Shown piece by piece: positions 17,380 to 25,597 of a DNA stretch of 64,000 bases (its first letter is position 1; each line of letters opens with the position of its first letter). Below the pieces are notes generated by a model. The model ran no database searches and had not been told where the DNA came from. It saw nothing but the letters and a program-made list of their open reading frames with translations. The stretch lies in the NCBI GenBank assembly GCA_964523405.1, contig CAZGAQ010000025.1:1-64000 (forward strand), written 5' to 3'. The DNA is from CAZGAQ01 sp964523405. GTDB taxonomy: Bacteria > Planctomycetota > Phycisphaerae > UBA1845 > Fen-1342. The translations under genes were made by a program, and so were the position numbers.

Positions 17380-18324
17380 ATGAACGTGCCATCCGCCGCC
17401 GTCACCATTCCCGCTGTTGCCGACCGTGCTGGCAGCGCACCCGGGCGCATGACGCGCCGGGCCTTTCTGCGCCGGGTCTGGATGGGCGGAGCAACAACAA
17501 TCGTAACAGGAATGGGCGCAGGAGCTTACGCGCATTTTGTCGAGCCGTTCTGGGCGACGGTTGTGCCGGTGGAGATGGACATTTCCGACCTGCCCGACGC
17601 GTGGGTCGGTCGACGGATCGTCCAGCTCTCGGACCTGCACTTCTCACGCTGCGTCCCCGCTGAGTATCTGCAGGCGCAAATCCGCCGCTGCAATGAACTT
17701 GCGCCGGACATCGTGCTGCTCACCGGCGACTACATCACCGCCGGTGACTTCCGCTGGAGCGCCGGGGTTGCCAAGATCCTTGGTGGCCTGCGTCCGCGGC
17801 AGGGAACGATCGCGGTCCTGGGCAACCACGACTACGGCGTGTACAGCCCCTTCCGGCAGCCGCGCGGTCCGGCCATTGGCGACCACATGCAACGGGCGAT
17901 GGCCGATGTGGGCGTGACGGTGCTGCGGAACGAAGCCGTGGTGCTTGAGCAGGACGGCGGCGCGAAGCTGCAGTTTGTGGGCCTGGAGGACCTGTGGAGC
18001 GGTCTGTGCGACGCGGATCAGGCCTTTGCCAGGGCGGACTCCAGCCTGCCGACGATCGCCCTCACGCACAACCCCGACACTCTGCCGCTACTCGGCGAGT
18101 ATCGCGCTGACTGGCTCTTGTGTGGGCACACGCACGGCGGGCAGGTGCGCGTGCCGCTGTTCGGAGCGCTCATCCTGCCCGTCCAGAATCGGCAGCTCGA
18201 CGCGGGGCGCATCGACGCGGGTCGCCGCACGGTCTACATCAACCGCGGCCTGGGCAGCCTGCATCAAATCCGGTTCAACTGCCGACCCGAGATCACGCTG
18301 TTCACGCTGGCGCGGCGGGCGTAG
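17380..18324 (+). CDS. Tat-exported metallophosphoesterase (YkuE/LpxH-like)
   Basis: About 314 residues. A twin-arginine motif TRRAFLRR precedes a hydrophobic stretch, implying folded export or membrane anchoring. The calcineurin-like metal-binding blocks are in order: DLHFSR, GDYITAG, GNHDYG, THNPD and GHTHGGQ. Relatives hydrolyse phosphodiesters or lipid pyrophosphates; the actual substrate is not visible. The start is uncertain: ATG at 17380 is used, ATG at 17449 would begin directly at the Tat motif, and neither has a strong ribosome site. Its 3' end overlaps the convergent GT87-like gene by 61 nt. Confidence 0.82.
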   Translation: MNVPSAAVTIPAVADRAGSAPGRMTRRAFLRRVWMGGATTIVTGMGAGAYAHFVEPFWATVVPVEMDISDLPDAWVGRRIVQLSDLHFSRCVPAEYLQAQIRRCNELAPDIVLLTGDYITAGDFRWSAGVAKILGGLRPRQGTIAVLGNHDYGVYSPFRQPRGPAIGDHMQRAMADVGVTVLRNEAVVLEQDGGAKLQFVGLEDLWSGLCDADQAFARADSSLPTIALTHNPDTLPLLGEYRADWLLCGHTHGGQVRVPLFGALILPVQNRQLDAGRIDAGRRTVYINRGLGSLHQIRFNCRPEITLFTLARRA

Positions 18325-19559
18325 CCGAGGGCCAGCAACAGCAACAAGCCGACCGCGATCAGCATGAGCAGGTGTGCCCCCCACAGGCGCGCCGGCGGCC
18401 ACATCCACAGCAGCATGCCGATCAGCCAGATCGCCAGGCCCGTCCACGTGCAGCGCCGGACGCGCGCGTCGGAGTTGTCCGCGTGCAGCGCCAGCAGCAC
18501 CAGCGCCGGTACCGCCCAGACCAGGTAGTACTGCCGGACCAGCGGTGACAACGCGTTGATCGCCACGAGGTACACGGCTGCTTCCCCGCGGCGCTCCATG
18601 GGGACGAGTCGGCTCCACGGCTGTCGTGTGCGCCAGATCAGACCGAGCAGGAGCATTCCGGCCAGGATCGTGCCAATGCGGACGGCCGTGTGCTGCTCCA
18701 GGTGCACGGGCTGCCAGGCCGTGTGGAACGGATGACCAGGCCAGGTCAGCCGCGCGAGCACCTGTTGCAGCGACTGATTGCGGTGATCGATGAAGTGGTT
18801 GACGAGCTGGGCGTTGACGAGCCCCGCGGCGGAGTCGCCGCCGACGTTGTGGGTCCACCACTGCCGGTGGTACTCGATGGCGCGCTGGGGGCCGAAGGCG
18901 ATCAGCGGCGGCACGACCGTCAGCACGGCGCCGGTGACGACCATACTGACGGCCGCAGACCAGCGCCGCTTGAGCAGCAGCCAAACCAGGAACAGGCCCG
19001 GAAGCAGCTTCAGGACGGCGGCGCCGGCGAGCAGCAGGCCGGCGGATTTCGGTCGGTCGCGCTCCAGCAGGTGCGCGCTGCCGAGCACGAGGGCGAGGAC
19101 GAAGAAGCTAAGTTGGTTGAAGCGGGCGGCTTCGTAGAAGGCGGGCAGGGCCAGCGCGAGCGCCACGGCGTACGCGGTCCCTGGCCGCGCACGCGGGGCC
19201 TCCGTGGCCCAGCGCCAGAGGATGCGCAGGCTGAGGCCGGCCGCAGCGACTTGCGCGGCGGCCCACCAGAGCGCGGCCGACTGGATCCCGAGTGCTCCCA
19301 GGGGCGCCAGGGCGAGGGGCACGACTGGCAGATAGAACGGCAGTTGCCGGCGCGCGTCGGCCGCGGGGGTGTCCGGCTCGATTGGCTGCAGGTCGGGGTT
19401 GAGCGCGCCGTGCTGCCAGACGTAGCGGGCGTCGAGGTAGAAGTGGTTGAAGTCGTAGCGCCCCCGGGCCGCGCGGTGCAGGCACAGCGTGCCGAGCGCC
19501 ACGAGTAGGACCACCAGTCCCAGCCGCAGTGCCAGTGGGCCCTTCGACGAGCTAGGCAT
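18264..19559 (-). CDS. GT87-like (DUF2029) polytopic membrane glycosyltransferase
   Basis: 431 residues with about ten hydrophobic segments. The motif NHFYLDARYVW just after the first segment and the KLLPGLFLVWLLLKRRW segment resemble the GT87/DUF2029 polyprenyl-phosphate-mannose-dependent family. The ATG at 19559 overlaps the end of the upstream gene (ATGCCTAG, 8 nt shared), indicating translational coupling with its paralogue at 19552-21006. It probably transfers a lipid-linked sugar on the outer side of the membrane. The last 61 nt are antisense to the metallophosphoesterase gene. Confidence 0.75.
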   Translation of the reverse strand: MPSSSKGPLALRLGLVVLLVALGTLCLHRAARGRYDFNHFYLDARYVWQHGALNPDLQPIEPDTPAADARRQLPFYLPVVPLALAPLGALGIQSAALWWAAAQVAAAGLSLRILWRWATEAPRARPGTAYAVALALALPAFYEAARFNQLSFFVLALVLGSAHLLERDRPKSAGLLLAGAAVLKLLPGLFLVWLLLKRRWSAAVSMVVTGAVLTVVPPLIAFGPQRAIEYHRQWWTHNVGGDSAAGLVNAQLVNHFIDHRNQSLQQVLARLTWPGHPFHTAWQPVHLEQHTAVRIGTILAGMLLLGLIWRTRQPWSRLVPMERRGEAAVYLVAINALSPLVRQYYLVWAVPALVLLALHADNSDARVRRCTWTGLAIWLIGMLLWMWPPARLWGAHLLMLIAVGLLLLLALGYARRASVNSVISGRQLNRI

Positions 19560-21006
19560 GGGGACAGGCTCCGCAGGCGGTCGGCGCGGTCGTAATGGCG
19601 GGTGCGGCCGGGTGGGTCGGGTGCACGTCGGTGTACGCCGGAGCGGACAGGGCATCCGCGCGGCGTCCCAGCCGCACGAGCATCACGATGGTCGGCAGGG
19701 CCAGGACGGCGACGGAGGCCAGCACGCTGCCGGCGGCCACGAGGGTCTGCGACAGCAGCGCGAACTGCGTCCCCGCGAACGCGAGCAGGCAGAGGGCGGT
19801 CAGCCGCGACCAACCCCGGTGCCAGCCGGCGTAATGCACGCCGGCGCAGAGTACGGAGATCGTGGGCAGCGCCCACACGAGGTGATACGCGCGCATGACC
19901 GGCATGAGCCAGAGCATCGCGAGCACGAACAGTGCCCATTCGAAACGCAGTTGCCAGGCGGTCAGGTCGCGGGCCGGGCGGCGCGCGAGCCAGACCAGGC
20001 CCAGCAGGCTGGCGACGGCCAGGCCGGTGCCGAGCTGCGCGACCAACCCCAGCGGCAGATTCACGACGTTCAGCGTGCGCGGCGGCTCGTTGACAAAGTC
20101 CGCCTGCACGCGCGGATCGTTGTCGAAGTGGGTCGCGTAGCTCGTCGCGTGGAGCCAGCGGCACAGCACCGCTCCCAGGCCCTGGTTGCGCCAATCCATC
20201 TCCCGCTGCTGCGCGATGAGGGCGCCCTGCGACCCCCCGACCAGCGCGTTGCCTGCCCACGTGCGATACGCGGCCAGCGCCTCGCTCGGGCCCAGGGCGA
20301 TGGCGTCCGCCCCGGGACCGACCAGCACGACCGTCAGCACCGCGGCCACCGCCGCCCGGTACTGCCGCTTGAGCGCGAACCAGATGACCAGCAGCCCCGG
20401 CGTGAGCTTCAGTAGGATCGCCAACCCGAGCCAGAAGCCCCCGATGACCGGCCGGCGCTGTTGCCAGCACACGAAACTCGCCACCATGAACAGCAGCGTG
20501 AAGTTGTTGATCTGGTCGAGGCGGTACTCCCAGTACCAGTACCCCGCCAGCAGGAGGAACGGCACGAACTGGGTCACGGGCCAGTCCCGCGGCGGCAGGC
20601 CAGTGAGGTACCGGCCGAGCAGCCGGAGGGTCGCCAGCGTGGCGGCCAGATTGAGGGCGATCCAGACATAGCCGGCGTGCCGCTGCCCCAGCGGAGCGAG
20701 CAGGGTCAGGAAGCGCGTCACGGCCGGCCAGTACCAGTCGAGCGTGCCGCGCTCGCGTATCTGCCCGTTCACGAGGTCGTAGCCGCGGTCCAGCGTGCCG
20801 TGGTGGTAGAGCCACGCCCCGGCCTTGTAGAAGTACTCGAAGTCTGGGGCGAGCACACGCACGTGGACCGTGCCGATCCAGCCCAGGCCCGCCAGCCCCG
20901 CCACGATGCCCAACAGGCATAGGTAGCGTACCGGCCGCGGCGCCACGGGCGGGTGGGGGGTGCGCGCGGCGGAGGGAGGTTCCAATGACAGGGGCGGCAC
21001 GTCCAT
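19552..21006 (-). CDS. GT87-like (DUF2029) polytopic membrane glycosyltransferase
   Basis: 484 residues, about ten transmembrane segments, with DFEYFYKAGAWLYHHGTLDRG after the first and KLTPGLLVIWFALKRQYRAA in the middle, the same signatures as the following gene. The two are divergent paralogues in one operon. The start at 21006 follows from loss of homology-like sequence upstream. The start lies 104 nt from the start of the divergent NamZ-like gene, so the two share a promoter region. A role in extracellular glycan or glycolipid assembly is family inference. Confidence 0.75.
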   Translation of the reverse strand: MDVPPLSLEPPSAARTPHPPVAPRPVRYLCLLGIVAGLAGLGWIGTVHVRVLAPDFEYFYKAGAWLYHHGTLDRGYDLVNGQIRERGTLDWYWPAVTRFLTLLAPLGQRHAGYVWIALNLAATLATLRLLGRYLTGLPPRDWPVTQFVPFLLLAGYWYWEYRLDQINNFTLLFMVASFVCWQQRRPVIGGFWLGLAILLKLTPGLLVIWFALKRQYRAAVAAVLTVVLVGPGADAIALGPSEALAAYRTWAGNALVGGSQGALIAQQREMDWRNQGLGAVLCRWLHATSYATHFDNDPRVQADFVNEPPRTLNVVNLPLGLVAQLGTGLAVASLLGLVWLARRPARDLTAWQLRFEWALFVLAMLWLMPVMRAYHLVWALPTISVLCAGVHYAGWHRGWSRLTALCLLAFAGTQFALLSQTLVAAGSVLASVAVLALPTIVMLVRLGRRADALSAPAYTDVHPTHPAAPAITTAPTACGACPHA

Positions 21007-21110
21007 GGCGGCCGATTCTACGCCAAATCCTGTACGGCGCGTACGCGGGCGGCCCCTGTCCGCCACGCCGCCGCCCGCCCATAATGCCACCCATCAGGAG
21101 GAAAGTGCTG

Positions 21111-22349
21111 ATGCTATCCGCACACTGCTCGCGTCCGTATCGTGCCGGCTGGGTCTTCCGCCTCTGCGCCACGGCCCCGCTCCTGGCTTTCACGCTCTCC
21201 GCCCGCGCGGCGGACGCGCCCGGCGGCGTCCTCACCGGCCTGGACGTGCTCGTCCGCGATGAGTTCCAAGTGCTGCGCGGGCGGAAGGTCGGCCTGATCA
21301 CCAACCAGACCGGGGTGGACCGCGACGGGCGCAGCACGATCGAGCTCTTGCTGAAGGCGCCGGAGGTGAAGTTGGTCGTGCTGTTCAGCCCTGAGCACGG
21401 GCTGAAGGGCGCGCTCGACGAGCGCGTCAGCGACTCGAACGATCCCCTCAGCGGGCTGAAGGTCTACAGTCTGTACGGCAAGACGTACCGGCCGTCGGCG
21501 GAGATGCTGGCGGGCGTCGATACGCTGGTGTACGACATCCAGGACATCGGGACGCGCTTCTACACCTACATCGCCACGCTCGGCTACTGCATGGAGGAGG
21601 CGGCCAAGCACCAGATTCGCTTCGTCGTGCTGGATCGGCCGAACCCGATCACCGGCACGCAGGTAAGCGGTCCGCTGTGCGACAAGCAGGGCGAGTTCAC
21701 GGCGTATCATCCAATTCCGCTAGTGCACGGCATGACGGTCGGAGAACTGGCCAGGCTGTTCAACGTCGAACGCAAGATCAACGCCGACCTGCAGGTGATC
21801 GCGATGGAGGGCTGGCGCCGCGCGATGTGGTACGACGAGACCGGCCTGCCCTGGGTCAACCCCTCGCCGAACATGCGGTCGCTGACGGAAGCGGCGCTGT
21901 ACCCCGCGATCGGGTTGCTGGAGGCGTGCAAGGTTTCCGTCGGGCGCGGGACGGACACGCCGTTCGAGCGCTTGGGGGCGCCGTGGATCGACGCACGCAA
22001 GCTGGCGGGGCGGCTGAACAGCCTGGGCCTCAAGGGGGTGCGCTTCGTGCCGTTCGAATTCACGCCGACGTCCAGCGTCTTCAAGGACAAAACGTGTCAC
22101 GGCGTGCAGATCCTGCTGACCGACCGCGCGGCGTTCGAGCCGCTCGAAACCGGCCTGTCGATCGCCCGGGAGCTGCAGAGCCTGTTTCCCGACGCGTTCG
22201 ACAGCGACCGCGTGAACAACCTGCTCATCAACAAGAGCGTCTTCGAGCAGGTGCAGGCCGCGGCCCGGCCCACGCGCTACGCCCCGCTGTGGGAAAGCGA
22301 TCTGCAGCGCTTCCTGACCACGCGTGCCCAGTATTTGCTATACAAGTAG
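21111..22349 (+). CDS. namZ: DUF1343 protein, NamZ-like exo-beta-N-acetylmuramidase
   Basis: 412 residues with a signal peptide (about 1-32) ending ARAADAPG. Conserved DUF1343 blocks are visible: GLITNQTGVDRDG, FSPEHGLKG, YDIQDIGTRFYTYI, DRPNPI, SPNMRSL and VSVGRGTDTPFE. Characterised members (NamZ) release terminal N-acetylmuramic acid from peptidoglycan fragments. The ATG at 21111 is preceded by AGGAGG at 9 nt. The next gene is a dipeptide epimerase, which also acts on peptidoglycan breakdown products, supporting a recycling role. Confidence 0.85.
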   Translation: MLSAHCSRPYRAGWVFRLCATAPLLAFTLSARAADAPGGVLTGLDVLVRDEFQVLRGRKVGLITNQTGVDRDGRSTIELLLKAPEVKLVVLFSPEHGLKGALDERVSDSNDPLSGLKVYSLYGKTYRPSAEMLAGVDTLVYDIQDIGTRFYTYIATLGYCMEEAAKHQIRFVVLDRPNPITGTQVSGPLCDKQGEFTAYHPIPLVHGMTVGELARLFNVERKINADLQVIAMEGWRRAMWYDETGLPWVNPSPNMRSLTEAALYPAIGLLEACKVSVGRGTDTPFERLGAPWIDARKLAGRLNSLGLKGVRFVPFEFTPTSSVFKDKTCHGVQILLTDRAAFEPLETGLSIARELQSLFPDAFDSDRVNNLLINKSVFEQVQAAARPTRYAPLWESDLQRFLTTRAQYLLYK

Positions 22350-22432
22350 GCGACGGCGCCGAGCGCCGGCGCCGCTTGCCAGTGGTACACTACTTTCTCC
22401 GCGGCGCCCCGCGCGCCGCGTCAGCGAGCCGT

Positions 22433-23632
22433 ATGCCCGACCATCTGCGTATCCGCGAGCTGCGCATTCACCGCCTCGCTATCCCCATGCGCATCAAGTT
22501 CGAGCACGCCGCCGCGAGCCGCGACGTGGCCGATCCCGTCGTGCTCGCGCTGTCCGCGGCCGCGCCCTATGCCCAGCACGCCGGGTACGGTGAGACGCTC
22601 GCCCGGCCGTACGTCAGCGGCGAGACGCCGGAATCGGTGGTGGACGACATTCGCAACGTCTTTCTGCCGCTACTAACGGATTTCCGCGCGGACAGCTTCG
22701 TCAGCGCACTCGAATTCATCGAGGCGCTGCCGTTTCAGGTGGAGGGCCGCGTGATCACGGCCGCCCGCGCCGCCGTGGAACTGGCGCTGCTGGATCTGGC
22801 GTGCCAGGTCTACCGGCGGCGGCCTGCGGATGCGGCGGGTTGGATGGGGTTAATCGGGTTCGGCGCGCCCGGCTGCGTGCGGACAACGCGCTACTCTGGC
22901 ATGGTCGTCGGGCGCACCAAGCGCAAGCTGCAATGGTTGCTGCGATTGCAGCGGTACTACGGGCTGCGGGATTTCAAGCTGAAGGTCGCGACGGACGGCT
23001 GGGAAGAGCGGCTGGGTTGGGCGCACGAGGTCCTGAAGGCGCCGCTGTTCAAGGGCCGGGCGACGTTGCGCGTCGATGCCAACGCCGGATGGTCCCTGGC
23101 GGAGGCAAACGATGCATTGCCCCTGCTGCAGGCGGCAGGCGTGTGCGCGCTGGAGCAGCCGCTGCCGGATGCCAACGACACAGATCTGGCGTATCTCGCG
23201 GAGCAGTCGTCCTGCGACATCATTGCGGATGAGTCGCTGCTGACGATCGAGGATGCGCAGCGCCTGCTCAGCCAGGGCGGCGTGCGCGTGTTCAATGTGC
23301 GGCTGGCGAAAAATGGGGGCCTGCTGCCGGCGCTGCGGATTGCCCGGCTGGCGCTCGCCAGCGGCGTGAACGTGCAGCTGGGCTGCCTGGTGGGGGAAAC
23401 GAGTATCCTCAGCGCGGCGGGCATCGCGTTTCTGGAGGCCTGCCCGGGGGTGCGCTTTGCGGAGGGGGCGTACGGCCCGTGGCTGCTGAAGAATGACGTG
23501 GTGTTCCGGCCGGTGCGTTTTGGAAGAGGGGGGCGGATCGCGCCGCGTCGGGGCTGTGGGTGGGGCGTGGAGGTGGATCTGGGGGCGTTAGAGCGTGTGA
23601 CGCAGGGGCGGGCGAAGACGATTCAGGTCTAG
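22433..23632 (+). CDS. Enolase-superfamily dipeptide epimerase (L-Ala-D/L-Glu epimerase-like)
   Basis: 399 residues. All active-site elements of the muconate-lactonising/dipeptide-epimerase group are visible: K182-L-K184, metal ligands D215 (RVDANAG), E241 (LEQPLPD) and D266 (IADES), and the second base K293 (RLAKNGG). The frame is open far upstream, but the ATG at 22433 begins the conserved N-terminal capping domain. The enzyme would epimerise L-Ala-D-Glu from muropeptides. It follows the NamZ-like gene by 83 bp, the same pathway. Other dipeptide specificities are possible in this family. Confidence 0.82.
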   Translation: MPDHLRIRELRIHRLAIPMRIKFEHAAASRDVADPVVLALSAAAPYAQHAGYGETLARPYVSGETPESVVDDIRNVFLPLLTDFRADSFVSALEFIEALPFQVEGRVITAARAAVELALLDLACQVYRRRPADAAGWMGLIGFGAPGCVRTTRYSGMVVGRTKRKLQWLLRLQRYYGLRDFKLKVATDGWEERLGWAHEVLKAPLFKGRATLRVDANAGWSLAEANDALPLLQAAGVCALEQPLPDANDTDLAYLAEQSSCDIIADESLLTIEDAQRLLSQGGVRVFNVRLAKNGGLLPALRIARLALASGVNVQLGCLVGETSILSAAGIAFLEACPGVRFAEGAYGPWLLKNDVVFRPVRFGRGGRIAPRRGCGWGVEVDLGALERVTQGRAKTIQV

Positions 23633-23790
23633 GGCGGCGTACGGGGTGTTTATAACAGGATTGATTTGATCTCGTATGGAGTCTGTCTGTTCCCGGGTGT
23701 TGGGGTTGGCCGATAAATAGAGGTGTGAGGTTGCGGTTCCGGGCGGAGACGAAAACCGACAAAACCCGGATACAAACGTGGAGCGCCCGG

Positions 23791-23818
23791 TTGAGTGCTT
23801 GGCTAGCGGATGTATAAT
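23791..23818 (+). promoter_or_regulatory. Strong sigma-70-like promoter for the pseudopilin operon
   Basis: TTGAGT (23791-23796), 16 bp, then a perfect TATAAT (23813-23818). It lies about 95 nt upstream of the ATG at 23914, in a locally AT-rich gap. Confidence 0.65.
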
Positions 23819-23913
23819 GAAGGATGAAGCAATTCAGTCGTGCGGTTTGGCAGGCGGGCGCCGTCGAAGCCGTACGGGCGTGAGCTCATGAGCATCTGAC
23901 CGGAGTATTGGAC

Positions 23914-24891
23914 ATGAACCTCAAGTCAAACGTCCGAGTGTACACGAAGAAGATGAAAGGGTTCACCCTGATCGAACTCTTGGTCGTGGTGGCCATCATC
24001 GCCCTCTTGATCTCGATTCTCATCCCTTCGCTGGGCAAGGCGCGCAAGCAGGCGGCCGGCGCTGTGTGCGGAGTGGGGTTGCAGCAGATCATGCTGGCCC
24101 TGCGCACGTACCAGGATGAGCATCAGGGTTGGCTGCCGGAGTCTGTTAACCCCGGTACTCCCTTCGGTGACATGGTGGGGTCCCTTTGGAGCGAAGCCGC
24201 CTGGTACGTGCCGAAGAAGAACCTGTGGTTCTACAAGCTCACACCGAAGTACACCGCGAACCCGAACGTGTTCATCTGCCCTGGTGACCCGTTCAAGGCG
24301 CGCTTCGACTACGAGAAATCGACCCAGCCGGGTGGCGAGCCGCGCACCGACTCTAAGGCGTACGCTTGCGGCTATGGTCTCAATTACATCCTGCGTGGCC
24401 AGCCGCTCATGAACACGGACCGCTTCGGGTCGAAGTCGCTGTCGCGGACGATCCTGCTCGCCGAAGTTGGCCCGGATGATGAGTCGCCAGCGCCGGAGGC
24501 GCTGACGGCGGCCGGATCCGGGGACAGCGGCGTCGGCATGGCGTGGCGCGACGGTGGGCGCATCGTCTGGGATGACGGACGCAACCGCGGGTGGTTCTTC
24601 CAGCCCACGTGGCTGACGGCGCGGCACGTCAACGGCATCAACATGTCCGCGATGGACGGGCACATCCAGCGCGTGAATACGATGAAGCAGCTCAAGTACC
24701 CGTTCAAGCGCGTGTACAACCGCGACGCGACCTTCGGGGACTGCTACGGACTGATGCTGCCCAGCCGTGAATACGTCTGCTATGAGTGCTCCCGCGGCGC
24801 CACAGGGTCCACGGATGCCACCCACTACACGTTTGCGCAGCAGATGCTGTGGTGGTTCATCGGCGATCCGGTCAAGATCATGGGACTGTAA
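23914..24891 (+). CDS. Pseudopilin (prepilin-type N-terminal domain, DUF1559-like)
   Basis: 325 residues. Leader KKMKGFTLIELLVVVAIIALL is the canonical prepilin cleavage and helix region. The body shows the pattern of planctomycete type II secretion-like proteins, including ARKQAAGAVCGVGLQQIM after the helix and HVNGINMSAMDGHIQ, resembling the 'H-x9-DG' signature (here written HVNGINMSAMDG). The ATG at 23914 has GGAG 8 nt upstream. It is the first gene of a promoter-to-terminator unit with the zinc-ribbon protein at 24907, suggesting a joint role. Confidence 0.88.
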   Translation: MNLKSNVRVYTKKMKGFTLIELLVVVAIIALLISILIPSLGKARKQAAGAVCGVGLQQIMLALRTYQDEHQGWLPESVNPGTPFGDMVGSLWSEAAWYVPKKNLWFYKLTPKYTANPNVFICPGDPFKARFDYEKSTQPGGEPRTDSKAYACGYGLNYILRGQPLMNTDRFGSKSLSRTILLAEVGPDDESPAPEALTAAGSGDSGVGMAWRDGGRIVWDDGRNRGWFFQPTWLTARHVNGINMSAMDGHIQRVNTMKQLKYPFKRVYNRDATFGDCYGLMLPSREYVCYECSRGATGSTDATHYTFAQQMLWWFIGDPVKIMGL

Positions 24892-24906
24892 CCGAGAACT
24901 GAATCG

Positions 24907-25365
24907 ATGGAAAAACGACAGGCGATTCGCGTAGGCATTCTGATCGGTGTGCTGGCCTTGTTGGGAGTCTCGCTGGCAGTGACGCTGCTGCGGGAAAACC
25001 CGAGCAAAATCAAGCCTTTTGTGACGCCGATGTCCACGTTCATCTACACGTGGCACTGCTACAACTGCAAGCATGAGGCCGACTTGCCGGCGGGCGTGGG
25101 TGGGGTGCCCTGTCCGAAGTGCTCCAAGCCGGAGTTCTGGCCGACCGCGAAGTTCAAGTGCGCCGAGCATGGGCAGTTTCGCATCGGCTTCGACTTCACC
25201 GCCAACAACCGGCTGAAGCGGGTGAGAGTCGAGGACGGCCCCTGGGTGCCGGACATCGACGAGAAGACGATGGAAGCCGGGCGCGTCTGTCCGAAGTGCA
25301 AGAAGCCGCTGGTTCCGGACGAGCCGGTGCGGCGTACGCCCTCGCCCGAGGATAGCAACTCCTGA
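24907..25365 (+). CDS. Membrane-anchored zinc-ribbon protein
   Basis: 152 residues. One N-terminal transmembrane helix (about 9-29) is followed by a cysteine-rich domain with C-Y-N-C, C-P-K-C, C-A-E-H and C-P-K-C pairs, compatible with one or two zinc ribbons. No family name is recognised. It begins 15 bp after the pseudopilin stop and is followed by a strong terminator, so it is cotranscribed with the pseudopilin. The topology puts the zinc domain either outside or in the cytoplasm; the sequence does not settle this. Confidence 0.8.
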   Translation: MEKRQAIRVGILIGVLALLGVSLAVTLLRENPSKIKPFVTPMSTFIYTWHCYNCKHEADLPAGVGGVPCPKCSKPEFWPTAKFKCAEHGQFRIGFDFTANNRLKRVRVEDGPWVPDIDEKTMEAGRVCPKCKKPLVPDEPVRRTPSPEDSNS

Positions 25366-25403
25366 CGATGCGCCGGCGCAGGCCGGACTCCTGAGCGACT
25401 TTC

Positions 25404-25440
25404 GGCGGCAGCGGAACGTGTGCCCGCTGCCGCCTTTTTT
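25404..25440 (+). terminator. Strong intrinsic terminator
   Basis: GGCGGCAGCGG and CCGCTGCCGCC form a perfect 11-bp stem around a 9-nt loop, followed immediately by six T. It ends the pseudopilin/zinc-ribbon unit. Confidence 0.93.
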
Positions 25441-25473
25441 GCGCGCCGTAGTGCAGCGCCGGACGCGCGGCTC

Positions 25474-25501
25474 TTGCCGGGTGCACCGCGCCGCACATAA
25501 T
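25474..25501 (+). promoter_or_regulatory. Putative promoter of xylB
   Basis: TTGCCG (25474-25479), 16 bp, CATAAT (25496-25501), about 97 nt before the ATG and just after the terminator of the preceding unit. Confidence 0.45.
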
Positions 25502-25597
25502 GGCGCGGCGGCGTGCCTGCCGCCCCGGCGCCGCCGCGCTGCGCGGTCCGTAACCCAGCACCGCGGCGCGCCGCGCCGCAGCACTCCGGAGACCCTC

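Noticed and set aside
22350..22432. Possible separate promoter between the NamZ-like and epimerase genes
   Set aside because: TACACT occurs but no -35 lies at a workable distance; the genes could simply be cotranscribed.
21677..22432. N-terminal extension of the epimerase frame across the NamZ-like gene
   Set aside because: The extension lies in another frame over a confirmed gene; enolase-superfamily homology starts at 22433.
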